In this document: positions 11,706-24,100 of the stretch, in pieces
How the letters are laid out: each line of letters begins with the position of its first letter
Numbering within the stretch: the first letter of the stretch is position 1
Assembly: GCA_018340375.1 (NCBI GenBank)
Contig: JAFFJZ010000050.1
Location: 744,001-808,000, forward strand
DNA from: Gonatopus flavifemur
Taxonomy: Eukaryota; Arthropoda; Insecta; Hymenoptera; Dryinidae
Direction: 5' to 3'
Length of the DNA: 64,000 nt
Notes under the pieces: model-generated
Database searches by the model: none
What the model was told of the DNA's origin: nothing
What the model saw: the letters and a program-made list of their open reading frames with translations, nothing else
Position numbers and translations under genes: made by a program

Positions 11706-11960
11706 ACAAACTGAAGTTACAATATACCAAAAATCTTTCACATATCCTTTGGATAACCAATGTACTTGGTTGCTCATATTGATTTCATATCTTTTTTTTT
11801 TCAAATGGAGCATATCCTTTTATATCCCCTCGAAATTCTGGATGCAGTGAAATTTTCCTTCGGAATGTGTTTTTAGATTTTTTTATTCTTCGTTTTTGGG
11901 ATTTTCATGTACTTGGCGTTATTTTTTCATTTTTTTGGAGTTTTTTTTAGAATATGATTG

Positions 11961-12366
11961 AAAATTCCATGTATTCTGTAAAAGAACAAATCGATTTTGT
12001 CAAGAATAGGGGAGTGACTTTGAGAGAAGCACCTGTACAGTTACTCAATATAATGATAACTTAATATAATGATATAACTATCTTGTATCACAGACTTCTA
12101 TATAATACACCAGACCGCGAACATGGTATAGGATGTGTTGCTCAAGCTGAGGCAAATACACGGATACACGAATTCATATGTGTTAGTGAGCTATGGGAGT
12201 TGCTATTTGTAATAGGGACACATGGATAGACATTTTCTGTGATGTGTGAGTGTAACATGCAGCTCGTGAATATTTTTGACAATTTTATGTCTTATGTACA
12301 ATATTTTCACGTAAAATTTATTCAAAAATACGATTGAGGAATGCAGAATTAAAAAAGGGCCAAATA
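11961..12366. other. AT-rich sequence upstream of the THAP exon
   Basis: No gene or repeat is recognised in these ~400 bases. It could contain the promoter of the THAP gene that follows, but no TATA or initiator element stood out. Confidence 0.35.
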
Positions 12367-12939
12367 ATGCCCGAAAAGTGTGCATATCCAGATTGTAAAA
12401 CCTACATTAAAGAAGACAGTATGGTGTTCACTTTTTCAAGTAAGTTTGATATGAATTTATTTACATAAAATGAATGTAGCTTAGTTACCCAAGCCTGAAT
12501 AATCCAAGTCATGTTATTATTTCATCACTTCAAAGTGAAATTTCAATAGTCCATCATATTTTTTTCATGTCATATGAACCTAACCTAGAACCTCTTCTCC
12601 GTGGATTCCAGATTTCCTTTGAAAACACCGAAAATATGTGGGGAATGGATCAAATTTATAGGAAAAAAAAATTTTAATCCTACTAAACACGCCGTCATTC
12701 ATAGTATACATTTCAAAGAAAATGATTATGCAAATAGACCAGGAATAAAGAAGCCTCACTTAAAACCGACAGCTATTCCTTCGTTACATCCAAATATAGC
12801 TGATCGAACAGTGCCTTTCAAGTTGTCCAATGCTAATAAACTTTTCCCACAAGCATCAATTTCATTGCAAGAAGTTCAATCGAACAATCGAAATTCAGAA
12901 GAACAATCAGCATTCAGCGACGAGAGTATACCACACTGA
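12367..12939 (+). pseudogene. THAP zinc-finger domain protein, two exons, probably damaged
   Basis: Exon 1 starts at ATG 12367 with MPEKCAYPDCKTYIKEDSMV, giving the first Cys pair (C-x4-C) of a C2CH THAP DNA-binding domain. Exon 2, after an acceptor AG at 12610-12611, gives RFPLKTPKICGEWIKFI, then IHSIHFKENDY and LKPTAIPSL, matching the THAP Trp, the C-x2-H-F box and the AVPxx motif. It stops at TGA 12937-12939. Two oddities: the second Cys ligand is His (IHSIHF), and the obvious donor GT at 12440 joins exon 2 in the wrong frame, one base short, as if a G had been lost. THAP domains bind DNA in P-element and THAP9 transposases and in other transposon proteins. It lies upstream of gene remains on the same strand, but a direct link is inferred only. 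Confidence 0.6.
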
Positions 12940-13442
12940 AAAAAAGTTAGCACACCAGACGTCCCATTAGACGTAATACGCACGAACGACCTCTGTACCG
13001 CAGGTTGAGACAGCTGCTGCCCCATCTTAGGGCCGCAGACGACTTACAACCGTGCAAGGGCTGCACTAGTCGTAGTTGGTAATAGCTGCCTTTGCCTTCG
13101 GAACGCGAGATGTGCCAATTATTTCATACCGTGTCCAGTGATTGCCATTACGATCTATTCGAATATTGTGTAATTGTCATCTTATTACCATCATTTGAAA
13201 GGGGTCTCTGAATGTAAGTCTAAACTTTTGACTTGATTCCAAACTTTATAAACATGGTGAATTGTATCCTACAATTTATTTGAGAAAGGAAATGCTCATT
13301 CGAAGTAAATCAACCCAAAAAAACTGTGAACATAATTACATGTTTGGAAGGAATATTGATATTGCAAACAGATTTGAGTTCTTGTGAAAATTGGAATTTT
13401 CATATTGATGCTAATTATCTGAATATGGATGTGGTGTAGGTA
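12940..13442. other. Spacer between THAP exon and mariner, with a GC-richer patch
   Basis: The ~160 bases from about 12950 to 13110 are clearly GC-richer than the surroundings and contain no recognisable motif. The remainder to the mariner TA site is AT-rich and featureless. Confidence 0.4.
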
Positions 13443-14724
13443 TTAGGTGTACAAATAAGTTTCCGCGGTTTTTTATAAAAAATTAGGAATTTATTGTAAA
13501 GGAAAAGTACATTACGTTTTATTCAAAGTATTTTCCATCATTTGCCACTACTTTTCCCCATCTTTCTGGCAACATTCGGATACCCCGTCGAAAAAACTCT
13601 TCATCTTTTGACGCTATCCACAAATCTACCCAATTTTTGGTGTCTTCATTTGGTGAAGCGCTGCTCCGACAGACCATGTGCCATCGACCGGAACAGGTGA
13701 TAATCAGAAGGGGCTAAGTCTGGTGAATACGGCGGGTGGGGTAAAACTTCCCAGTTGAGTGTTTCCAAGTATGTTTTTACCGGCGCCGCAACATGTGGAC
13801 GAGCATTATCGTGTAAAAGAATAATTTTGTCGTGTCTGGAGTAGTAATGGGCGCGTTTTTCCTTAAGTGCCCGACTCAATCTCATCAATTGTGTTCGGTA
13901 GAGAGCTCCAGTAATGGTTTCGCTTGGTTTCAGCAATTCATAATACACGACACCAAGCTGATACCACCAAATACACAGCATGAGTTTTTTTCCATGAATA
14001 TTCGGCTTAGCTGTCGATGTTGATGGTTCGCCGGGCTTAACCCATGACTTTCTCTTCTTTGGATTATCGTAGTGAATCCATTTTTCGTCACCAGTGACTA
14101 TACGATGCAAAAAACTTTTTTTTATTCCTGGCAAGCAGCATTTCACTCATGCATAATCGGCGTTCAACGTCTTTCGGCTTTAGTTCATATGGAACCCAAT
14201 TTCCTTGTTTTTGAATCATTCCTAACGATTTTAAACGATGTGAAATTGCTTGTTGAGTCACTTGTAGAGTAAGTGCAAGTTCTTTTTGCGTTTGGGACGA
14301 ATCTTCCTCCAATAGTACTTCTAATTCCATGTCTTCGTACACTTTCGGCCTTCCACTGCGTTCTTTGTCTTTAACGTCAAACTCACCGTTCTTAAACTTT
14401 TGAAACCATTCCTGACAACTTCTCTCACTTAAAGCAGCTTCACCATATGCTTCTAGAAGCAATCGATGCGCCTCAGCTGCAGATTTTTTCACATTAAAGA
14501 AGTAAATCAGAAGTTCCCGCAAATGATGCTTATTTGGAATAAAACTTGACATTTTTGCACGAAAAAAATTACGTGATGCTGATACGGAATCACTAGTACT
14601 TTAAGGTTATGGTGTTGCCAGATGACTAAACTTGGGATATTACGTTTTACATCTGACAATTTCTCCATAACCTTCTGGTGGGGCCATCTTTTGACAAACC
14701 GCGGAAACTTATTTGTACACCTAA
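13443..14724 (-). mobile_element. Mos1-like mariner element, 1282 bp, full length
   Basis: The ends are inverted: TTAGGTGTACAAATAAGTTT, followed by CCGCGGTTT, at the left, and the exact reverse complement at the right, about 29 bases each. A TA dinucleotide flanks both sides (13441-13442 and 14725-14726), as expected for Tc1/mariner insertion. The length fits the mariner family (about 1.28-1.3 kb). The transposase is on the minus strand. It interrupts the spacer between the THAP exons and the 15.0-18.4 kb gene. Confidence 0.95.
13519..14552 (-). pseudogene. mariner (Mos1-type) transposase, two frameshifts
   Basis: The protein starts at ATG 14552 (MSSFIPNKHHLRELLIYFFN) with the paired helix-turn-helix region, including RSGRPKVYEDMELEVLLEED. 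The catalytic part has TGDEKWIHYDN (first Asp), LLHDNARPHVA (second Asp) and YSPDLAPSDYHLF (third Asp). The spacing between second and third is 34, the D34D hallmark of mariner. A frameshift lies in the A/T runs near 14105-14125, between the MLLARNKKK and KKSFLHRIV frames. A second is near 13646-13655 after EQRFTK, beyond which WIASKDEEFFRRGIRMLPER continues to a stop at 13519. All catalytic Asp are present, so the copy is inactive but young-looking. Confidence 0.93.
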
Positions 14725-14995
14725 TATATATCCATTTTTAAAAGTATGTCATAACATAACCTCTTGCGTGGTCAAAATATATGTCAACTAGGGATGAACA
14801 AATTCTCAAAATACGTTAATCTGTGTCATTACAGTTTGTTTTACGAAATCATAGGACAATTCATCTTTTTAAAACTTCAGATTTGTATTCACGAAACGAT
14901 TCATGTTTTTTATTTCAGCGTAATCAATTTGAAGGATGTCTCCTTTTTTCCTTAACCTGCAGATGAATTTTTTTCTCACTTTGAAATCCAATATA

Positions 14996-17900
14996 ATGGA
15001 TGAATATTATATAGAAGAAATGGGAATGGATATTTCAAATGAGAGTACAATTGATGATCTCGCGAGCAACTTCCAAGAACATAACGATATGTCGAATAAA
15101 AATCCTTCTCCTAAGAATCCTCCAGGTTTTGATTTGACATTTTTGATTTTTCACTTACGCATATGATTTGGTTGAACTAATCATTATACATATTCTCAGA
15201 TGATTTCAGTTTCGAAGAAAATGAGCTGTTCCGTTTTCTCAATAGTACTTTAGGAGGTAAAGTTGTATTGGGAAAGTACCAAAAAAGAGGATTCGTTGAT
15301 CGTACAAGATTGAAAGATCTGATAATTTATAATAAAATAGGCGAAGATCCATTCAATTATAGGTAAGTCGAAAATTTCAAGAAGATATATTGAATATTCA
15401 ACATATCTTATCCGATACGAAGAGTGAGGGAAGTCATTCCTCATAAATACGCACCTTTGTTTTCAGAATAAAACTAGAAACTTTTCTAGAATTGAAGAAT
15501 CAAATAATAGAATTATTCCCAACTGAAGACCCTGGAATTTATTTCGTACCAAGCTGTAGAAATGAAAACAATGAGATTGTAGGAGCAAGAGGGTGCTTGT
15601 ACAATCATTATAAAATAGTGCGTAAGGACTTTCGTGGAGCTGGAATTCTGATCAAATCTGATGTCAACTTCGAATCGCCTCAAAATAATAACAGTATAGA
15701 ACGTAAGAAATAGACACATTTTCATCTCGTGATGTATTTAAATATGTATATATATATTTTGAATTATGTCACAATGGTTCTGTTCAGATTCCAATGCCTT
15801 GAATTGCTCAACCGATTCGAACCGACAACCATACACTTTGGCAGACGTAACTAACTGTACAATGGGAAGAGACTTACGAGAACCGCATGAAATTATTTCT
15901 CCAGAAAGGGAGAAAAAATCACATTGAAAATATATTTTCGAAGTTTTCCTTGTTTGAGTCCTCCGCTTGGTATCATACTTGTGAGTGGTCGTGTTTTTTT
16001 ATATTTTTATATAACAATGAGGAAATGTACTTTTTCACAATTATTTAGTTCACTTATCAATGGAGTCTATTTTTCCTTGATATTTTAACCCTTCAACGCC
16101 CAAATGCACTGATTTTGACCGTTGATTTCAACGTCGTATTGTTTGAAGAAAAGGGCTGTGAAAAAAATCGGGACAAACATTTTCTGCTATTTTGAAGTGT
16201 GCTCTTTCGAATGGTGTGGTCTAAATTTGGAAAAAAAAATGACTGTTAACCCTTCATGTTTTGAAAAATACTTCAAAAGTCGTGTTTTTTTCAAAATCAT
16301 TTTTTTTAAATCTCATTTTTCGAAAACTTCCCGATGTCCAATCAACTTGGGACTAATTTCAAACGTGCACCCGATGTCTAAATATGGGGAAAACCTTTTT
16401 CACAAATGAATTTTCACCTTCGAAGAATTCAAAATGGCGTCCGATATGGAAAATTTCGCCGGATATAATGAAAATGACGAAACTGCTTGGCCTACGAGAA
16501 AAATAACGACTGGAAATAGGAGATCTAGCGGGGAGATGGAAATTTTCAGCAAAAAACAATTCTTGCAATTTGTTGAAACAATTATTCAATGAATAATTTG
16601 TTGAAAATATCAATAGACGTGAATAAAAACCTCGGAATCATATTTTATGAGAAATTTCATGTAAGAATCGATGCCTCAAGAAATGTTCGCGCATCGCGAT
16701 TGTTATAAACAAAAATTGTAAACAATGTTGAACCCTCCATACCCGTTGGTGTCCACGGCGAGACTGGTTGCCTTTAAGAAGAGTAATTACTGGAAATAGG
16801 ATAGTGGGGAGATGAACATTTGCAGGAGAAAAAATTTTTGCAATTCGTTTAAACAATTATTGTATTTATAGAGAATTCGAAATCGCTTATGAATTTTATT
16901 CATAACAATCGCGATGGGCAAACATTTTTCGAGGCATCAATTCTCACACGAAATTTCTCGTAAAATACGATTCTGAGGTTTTTATTCACGTCTGTTGATA
17001 TTTTCAACAAATCCTTCAAACAATAATTGTTTGAACCAATCGCGATAATTGTTTTTCCTGCAAATATTCATCTCCCCACTACCTTATTCACAGTAGTCGC
17101 TTTGCCCGTAGGCCAAGCAGTTTCGTCATGGGGATTATATCCAGTAAAAGTTTCCATATCGGACGCCGTTTTGAATTCTTCGGAGGTGAAAATTGATTGG
17201 GGAAAAACGTTTTCCCCATATTTAGACATCGGGTGCACGTTTGAAATTAGTTCCAAGCTGATTGGACATCGGGAAGTTTTCGAAAAATGAGATTTGAAAC
17301 AAAAATGATTCTGAAAAAAACACGTTTTTTGAAGTATTTTTCAAAAAATGAAGTGTCAAAAGTCATTTTTTCCAAATTTGGACCATACCATTCAAAATAG
17401 CAGAGAATCTTTGCCCCGATTTTTTTCACAGCTCTTTTCTTCAAGCAATATGACGTTGAAATCAACGGTAAACATCCGTGCATTTGGGCGTTGCAGGGTT
17501 AAATATTTGAATTTATCTGTAGTATGGGGAATATTAATTGATTCTTAATAATTTCAATTCACTTGGTATTTATAGCTTGAACAAGAGTTCAATAAAATCA
17601 TCACTGATCTTACAAGAGAGCATTCGACTTTGAACAATGAAGCACCCGACTACTCCGCATTGTTTCATTCGAAGTGGCCCGCATTAGCTACGAAAATCAT
17701 TTTGCAGTCTAAGAAAAGTAAAAGTGCAGAAATAAAAAAATCTCTAGCGCTTCATAAATCTTTGATTGATGCAGGTGTGGTTTTTATTTTTCTTTTCAGT
17801 TTTTTATCCTTATTTCACGAAATACTTTAGGATTATTGATGACGTTTGAATTATTTTTCAGGCACTCATGACAGCATTTTAGCTTTACTGTTGCTACCTT

Positions 17901-18440
17901 TAAGTATCAAAGCAGTGAAAAAGTTGAAAATTGATAATGGATCTGTTACTTTAACGAAAGAAGAAGTGGCGAAATGTTTTATTCTTCATGTTCAGGTGAG
18001 GAGAATTTCTCGTGAATATGTTCTCAAATTTCGTCCACATTATATACATATTCTGATAGTCAGATCGATACAGATACATCAATTTGCGTTTAATACTGTA
18101 AACTGTTTCTCTGTCACAGAATTCTGAAAACCTACAAAGTGGTCAAGAAGAATTTGAAGCTTGGTTAGCAAACTTGAATCAAGAAATTTATCCTTACTTG
18201 ATTTTTTGTGGAGAATTGGAAAGCCTTCAAATCTTCGTTGTCTTGAATACGGAGAAAGATGTATACCATGACGCAGTGAGGGCTGTAGAAATCCTATATA
18301 AGTGTCTCACTGCGTTACATGCATTTCCCACTATCTGCGATTTTGTGTGGTCATTTGTGGATAAAGCTATATACGATATTACTTCTAAGAAAAGTAGTTT
18401 ATGGGTGAACAGATTTATCTTGGATATCAATAAGAATTGA
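14996..18440 (+). CDS. Multi-exon transposon-type gene, ORF1-like partner of a DDE transposase
   Basis: Supported exons are 14996-15125, 15200-15362, 15467-15702, about 17576-17774, 17862-17995 and 18120-18440. The first three and the last three each join in frame at GT/AG sites. Landmark residues are MDEYYIEEMG, FVDRTRLKDLIIYNKIGEDP, LKNQIIELFPTEDPGIYF and, near the C-terminus, LTKEEVAKCFILHVQ and EILYKCLTALHAFPTICDFV. I recognise this as a protein class that accompanies a large DDE-like transposase in arthropod and cnidarian transposons, from memory. No biochemical function is known to me. A likely further exon at about 15790-15985 (SNALNCSTDSNRQP to LFESSAWYH) has a broken frame. The intron after it holds a 1.4-kb foldback insertion. 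The first and last blocks are open, but the full mRNA may not be. Confidence 0.55.
16089..17498. mobile_element. piggyBac-like foldback with TTAA target site, 1410 bp
   Basis: The element begins CCCTTCAACGCCCAAATGCA and ends with the approximate complement TGCATTTGGGCGTTGCAGGG. TTAA lies directly outside both ends (16085-16088 and 17499-17502). TTAA plus CCCT-type ends is the signature of piggyBac-mobilised elements. The arms pair over most of the length, for example around TTGATTTCAACGTCGTATTG. It encodes no transposase, so it would be non-autonomous. It sits in an intron of the 15.0-18.4 kb gene. Confidence 0.85.
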
Positions 18441-18666
18441 GTTCGTTAATGATGATGATACTAGTTTTGGTTCTTCTTGATTCTAGTCTTGTTTGAACTA
18501 TTCCAATTCTTTTATAAGATCACTTTCGTTCAGTGACATATATTGTTGAAAAATATAGTGAAATTGTATTTTATGATATTATTTGTGGAGTGGAGCATAA
18601 TGATATAATATTTGTAATGGATTACGTTTAATAACTTAAATTTTAACGTTAATTTCAACGCTTTAT

Positions 18667-20467
18667 GGTGTTCCAAATTCACCGAGGAAAATAGTAGACA
18701 TGGTTATCAATTCCATACATCATTTTTTGAATGAAGTTTTTGTGCCGTCGTTGAAAACTGACATTTTGAATATATTGAAAGATGACAACATTACAAATTC
18801 TTCTTTGAGAGGAATAGAAAAATGTTTCAACAAATACGGTTCAATATTTGAAAGTGTAGACACTAAATCTGAACGATTCCAACTTTTGAGAAAGAAAGGA
18901 CTCATTTGTTTTGAAGAATATCCGATTGGATCAGTTTTCAAAGAGAAAATTGTTGACAATGAAACACTATTTGTGCCGAAAGTCTTGTACGGTGTCCACG
19001 TTCCGTTGCGGGAAACTCTAAAATCTTTCTTAGAAATACCTGGATTGTTCCATCAAATAACAGAGTACATTCAAAAATTAGGTGAGGAATCACACATTAT
19101 AACAAACATTATCCAAGCTGATTTATGGAAAAAAAATATTCTCAAAAATTTGTAAACGATACTGTCCTTCCTTTGTACATCTTTTTCGATGATTTAGAGG
19201 TCGGAAATCCGTTGGGCAGTCATGCTGGGACTAATAAATTTGCAGTTATTTATGCAACAATTGCTTGTCTCCCCCCGTACATAGCTTCGCAATTGAAAAG
19301 TATCCTTTTCTGTACCCTTATACGTTCAGAGGATAAAAAAAGTGGGAATGAAACAGTTTTAAAAAACTAATCGATGAGTTGAATTTTCTGAGTACAGGAG
19401 GAATTATAATAGGTGTAAACGGTATCGCGAGAAGTGTTAAATTCCAATTACTTTCAGTGTTAGGGAATAATTTAGATTTGAACGGTATACTTGGCTTCAC
19501 AGAATCATTCAAATCAGACTGCTTTTGTAGAATATGTAAATCAACTTCACAAGAAACATCTGAAATGTGTGTAGAAGATGAGTCGAGATTAAGAACGAAA
19601 TCTAATTACGAAAGAGATGTATAAGAGGTGGATGTTCAGAAAAGTGGCATTAAAGAGCGTTGTGTGTCGATTCAAGTCAACGGGTTTCATGTAACAGAAA
19701 ATGTGACAGTAGACATGATGCATGATTCCTTAGAAGGCGTATGCAACTATATTATGAGTTCTCTTTTATATACGTTTGTTTTCGAAAAAAAATATTTCAC
19801 ATTGCAACAGCTCAATACAAGAATTGATCACTTTGATTTCGGGCCTAATTCGAACAAACCGCCTAGAGTTGGTATGCACCGAGTATCAAATAAGTTAACT
19901 TTGACAATGTCAGCGTCAGAAATGTTGAGTTCCGTAAGGTATTTCGGTTTGATTGTTGGCGATTTCATCCCTGAGAATGACACCCATTGGAAATTATATA
20001 CATATTTGCGAAAAATTTTGGACATTTCACTGTCCCCACGGGTGGTTCGCGTAGACGCCAAAATATCAAAGAAACTAATAGAAGATCTAAATAAATTGTA
20101 TCAGAAACTTTACGGGAAATTGAAACCCAAATTTCATTTCCTAGTACACTATCCGACAATCTCACTCAACTGTGGGCCAATCGTGAATTTCTGGAGTATG
20201 CGCTTTGAGTCCAATCATCGTCCAGTAAAATTTATTACACAGTCGACCAGTTGTACGCAAAATTTGTTGAAAACTATCGCAACGAAGCAAACATTAAAAA
20301 TGTGCGAAACAATGCATCATTTAGAATTTCAGGAAAATATCAAATTTGGAGCTGTTGACAATGATAATGAGCAACGATCTTATTTCAATGATAAGCAACA
20401 AGACGGTCTATGTAAATATTATAAACAAGTAGTCATTCATGGCACCCCGAATCACTTATATTTTTAG
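18667..20467 (+). pseudogene. Large DDE-like transposase (CMC/EnSpm-like, tentative), broken
   Basis: Four consecutive frame segments make one protein. Recognisable acidic positions are FFDDLEVGNPLGSH near 19178-19215, VTVDMMHDSLEGVCNYI near 19705-19755 and GPIVNFWSMRFESNH near 20175-20218. The D, D-x2-H-D, E arrangement with HFLVHYP before the last block resembles CACTA/EnSpm-type (CMC) transposases. A CRICKS pair near 19530 suggests a zinc-binding insertion. Breaks: a frameshift in the A-run near 19130, another near 19345, and an in-frame TAA at 19622-19624. The upstream frame may begin at ATG 18700, or earlier via VPNSPRKIVD. It follows the 15.0-18.4 kb gene on the same strand by about 230 bases, fitting a two-gene element. 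Confidence 0.65.
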
Positions 20468-21133
20468 AGAAGAGAGAGGTGAGTATTCAGAACGATTCAT
20501 CCTGTCTTGAGATTCAGAACAGAACAAATTGGAAAAAATCCAAAGAATTAGATTTCCTTTCAATACATGCTTTTTCCAGTAATATTTCTCAACTTTTTTT
20601 CCAATACAAAACACAGTTTTTTCGTTAAGTATTATGAATTTTATAAAAAAGATGAAAGAACCTTGACAATATAGTACATTATATACTCCTAAAGAAGAGG
20701 AGTGTTTGACAAATTTCAGCGTTTGACGAATTTTAGTCCGAGTCACAACCGGATATATTTCATACACCGTAAGAAAGAGAAAGAAACGACTTATCAAACG
20801 AGAGAAAGTTTTCAATTCAACGTTCCTTTTTCATATGGAGAAAATAATTGATCGAATAAGTTAAAAACACATCAATAATCGAATTTCAAGTTTCCTCTTT
20901 CCTTCGCATTCATTCTCTGAATCCATACTTGCATTATTCTATTTGATTTTACATTATTATAACATCTTTATAACAATCACTTCTTATTCTCGAAATACGC
21001 ATATGCAATATATTCATTATATTATTGTATAATCCATAATATTTATAGGATTATTTATATATGCATGTGTATATATTCATATTAAGAGTGTTTGAAACTT
21101 CAGTTCAACCTATCTTTGGGATTGCCAAAGAAT
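20468..21133. other. AT-rich spacer, no gene recognised
   Basis: These ~660 bases between the DDE-like pseudogene and the P-like fragment contain stretches rich in TATA and ATTATA near 20940-21090. I see no coding motif. The minus-strand frame 20456-20815 has no recognisable feature. Confidence 0.4.
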
Positions 21134-24100
21134 GATCACGGACACAAGATTATAAGTATTTATTGACATATAATCTATCTCAAGATCATTTGAAAATTTT
21201 TTTTTCCAAAATCAGGTCTAGGCATGGATTCAATAATAACCCTAATGTGATGCAATTTCGAAGTGCCTTGAAGCAAATTCTAATGAAAAATAGGATGTTA
21301 GCTTCTTCTTCTGCCAATTGTTCAACTTTTGATAATGATCCTTTCGGTTCAGTATTTTCGATTCAATGGCCCAAACGTGCACACAGTGATCTCAGTCTTG
21401 ATAGTCCTGATGATTATGATGCAACAGGTACCTCCTTAAACATGGAGGATAATATTACGTTACCTGACATTGAACCTGAATTAAAAGATTATATCCTTCA
21501 CTACATCTCCGGGTATGTGGTTCGCACGATGTTGAATGTTGTTCACTGTAACTCATGTACTGAATCGTTAATTGCAGAGAAAAGTGGACGCTGTTACTCT
21601 CATAATTCCATTTATTCGAAATTCACTGATTTGGTGAATAATGGAGGACTGATTATAACCTCCGTAAACTTAGCCCCCGATTTTACCGAAGAAATTTTTT
21701 TTTATGCGAAACGTTTGTACCCCGTTTGTACCTGTTGTACCATACTTTTTTCGTTTGTACCTCAAAATTAAGGGCGAAAAATCGGTTTTGAAAAGTTGGC
21801 CCCCGATGCATCCGATTTGGGTGATCGACCTCTCATTTGAAAGAGGATCGGCCCTAGATGATTGTACCACCATTTATTTCGTTGAAGGGTCATATTACAA
21901 TTTATTACACTGGAATCATGAGAGACTGATGAGTATTCATCTGACATTCATACTGACCAAGACCTTGGGATATAAGCCAGAATTCTGACCACACTGTCAT
22001 CGAACCAGAGTGAGGCCCAAATGATTCCCGGAATGATTACAGATTGCATGAATCTGGCGAACTTTGGAATGGAGGTAAGTGGATTGTTATGTGTACTCCA
22101 AGAGAGATCCCAACGTTGGTGACACCGAGGATTCGTCTCTGGGCCCAATTCTGGTGAGGCCCCGGATTGATTCTGGAGGAAATTCATTGGTACCTCCGAG
22201 ATCTTTGCGGAGGCTATTTCCATGAATGGAAACTAGTTTTTAGGGCCCGAATGAAAAGCCCGTATGGGCCTTTGAATACTTAAAAAGCGTATAACTTTGA
22301 CGAATTTCGGAATTTCGGGACGTGTATTTCTATGCTCACTCTAGGGGAGGGCACATCGTTCGTAACGCCAAGGATTTTCCCCTCCGGCCCAATCCTGATG
22401 GGGCCCCTGAATTAATTTCCGACAAAATTCGTTTGTACCTCCGGAATCTGTGCGGGGGCTATTCCCATGGATGGGAACTGGTCCGAAACAATTTTTGGAG
22501 TTTTTTAGGGCCCCAATAAAAAGCCCATATGGGCCTTTGAATACTTGTAAAGCGTATAACTTTGACGAATTTCGGAATTTCGGGACGTGGATTTTTATGC
22601 TCACTCTAGGGGAGGTCCCAACGTTCGTACCGTCAAGGATTTTCCCCTGGCCCAATCCTGATGGGGCCCCCGAATTGATTTTCGACAAAATTCGTTTGTA
22701 CCTCCGAGATCTTTGCGGGGCTATTCCCATGGATGGAAACTGGTCCGAAACAATTTTTCGATTTCCTTAGGAACCCAATGAAAAGCCCATATAGGCTTAG
22801 AGTAGGCATAGAAATCCACGTCCCCAAATTCCGAAATTCGTCGAAGTTATACGCTTCTTAAGTATTCAAAGGCCCATATGGGCTTTCTATTGAGGCCCTA
22901 AAAAGGATAAGAAAATTGTTTCGGACTAGTTTCCATCCATGGAAATGGCCCCCGCAAAGATCTCGGAGGTACAAACGAATTTTGTCGAAAATTATTTTAG
23001 GGGCCCTATCAGGATTGGGCCCAGGGGCAAAATCCTTGGCGATACAAACGATGGGACCTCCCCCAGAGTGAGCATAAAAATCCACGTCCCGAAATTCCGA
23101 AATTCGTCAAATTTATACGCTTTTCAAGTGTTCAAAGGCCCATACGGGCTTCTTATTGGGGCCCTAAACGAAATTAAAAAATTGTTTCGGACTAGTTCAC
23201 ATCCATGGAAATAGCACCCACAAAGATCTCGGAGGTACCAATGAATTTCCTCCAGAATCAATTCGGGGCCTCACCAGAATTGGGCCCAGAGACAAATCCT
23301 CGGTGTCATCAACGTTGGGATCTCTCTTGGAGTACACGTAACAATCCACCTACCTCTATTCCAAAGCTCACCAGATTCATGCAATCTGTAATCATTCCGG
23401 GAATCATTTGGGCCTCACTCTAGTTCGATGACAGTGTGGTCAGAATTCTGGCTTATATCCCAAGGTCTTGCTCAGTATGAATGTCAGATGAATACTCATC
23501 AGTCTCTCATAATTCCAGTGTAATAAATTGTAATATGACCCTTCAAAATCTTTTGGGACCCAAAACTCCCAATTCTTGGGGCCCCTTATAAAAATAATTT
23601 GTGGTACAATCAAGTAGAGCCCATCTCCTTCCCAATGAGCCATCGATCATCAAAATCGGGCGAATCGGGGGGCTAACTGAAAAATGGCCCTCACTGGGCC
23701 CCCGCAGGGGTACAAACGAAATAAATGGTGGTACAATCATCTAGGGCCGATCCTCTTCCAGATAAGAGGTTGATCATCCAAATCGGATGCATCGGGGGGC
23801 CAACTTTTCAAAACCGACTTTTCGCCCTTAATTTTGAGGTCCAAACGAGGAAAAGTGTGGTACAATCAGGTACAAACGGGGTACAAACGTTTCGCATGAA
23901 AAAAAAAATTTTTCGGTAAAATCGGGGGCTAAGTTCACGGAGGTCTGATTATACCATCTCAGAGTGTACTGAATATCATTATATTTACTGAAGAAGAAAT
24001 TTGCATACAAACCAACAACTTCAAAGAATTGTCTGTGAATGATCTTGATAATAAGATATTTCCAAATTCGATTTGTGAAACTTTGCATCTGGAAGAATCG

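Larger units (their letters stand above)
8110..11960. repeat. Large interrupted inverted repeat (outer arms 8130-8350 and 11730-11960)
   Basis: Bases 8130-8350 match the reverse complement of about 11730-11960, including a GGATATAAAAGGATATGCTCC block and the flanking CATATCCTTTGGAT. A second palindrome lies inside at 10882-11705. The space between the left outer arm and that palindrome is filled with direct repeats and minisatellite. I read this as an old foldback element interrupted by later insertions. No transposase is visible. Confidence 0.7.
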
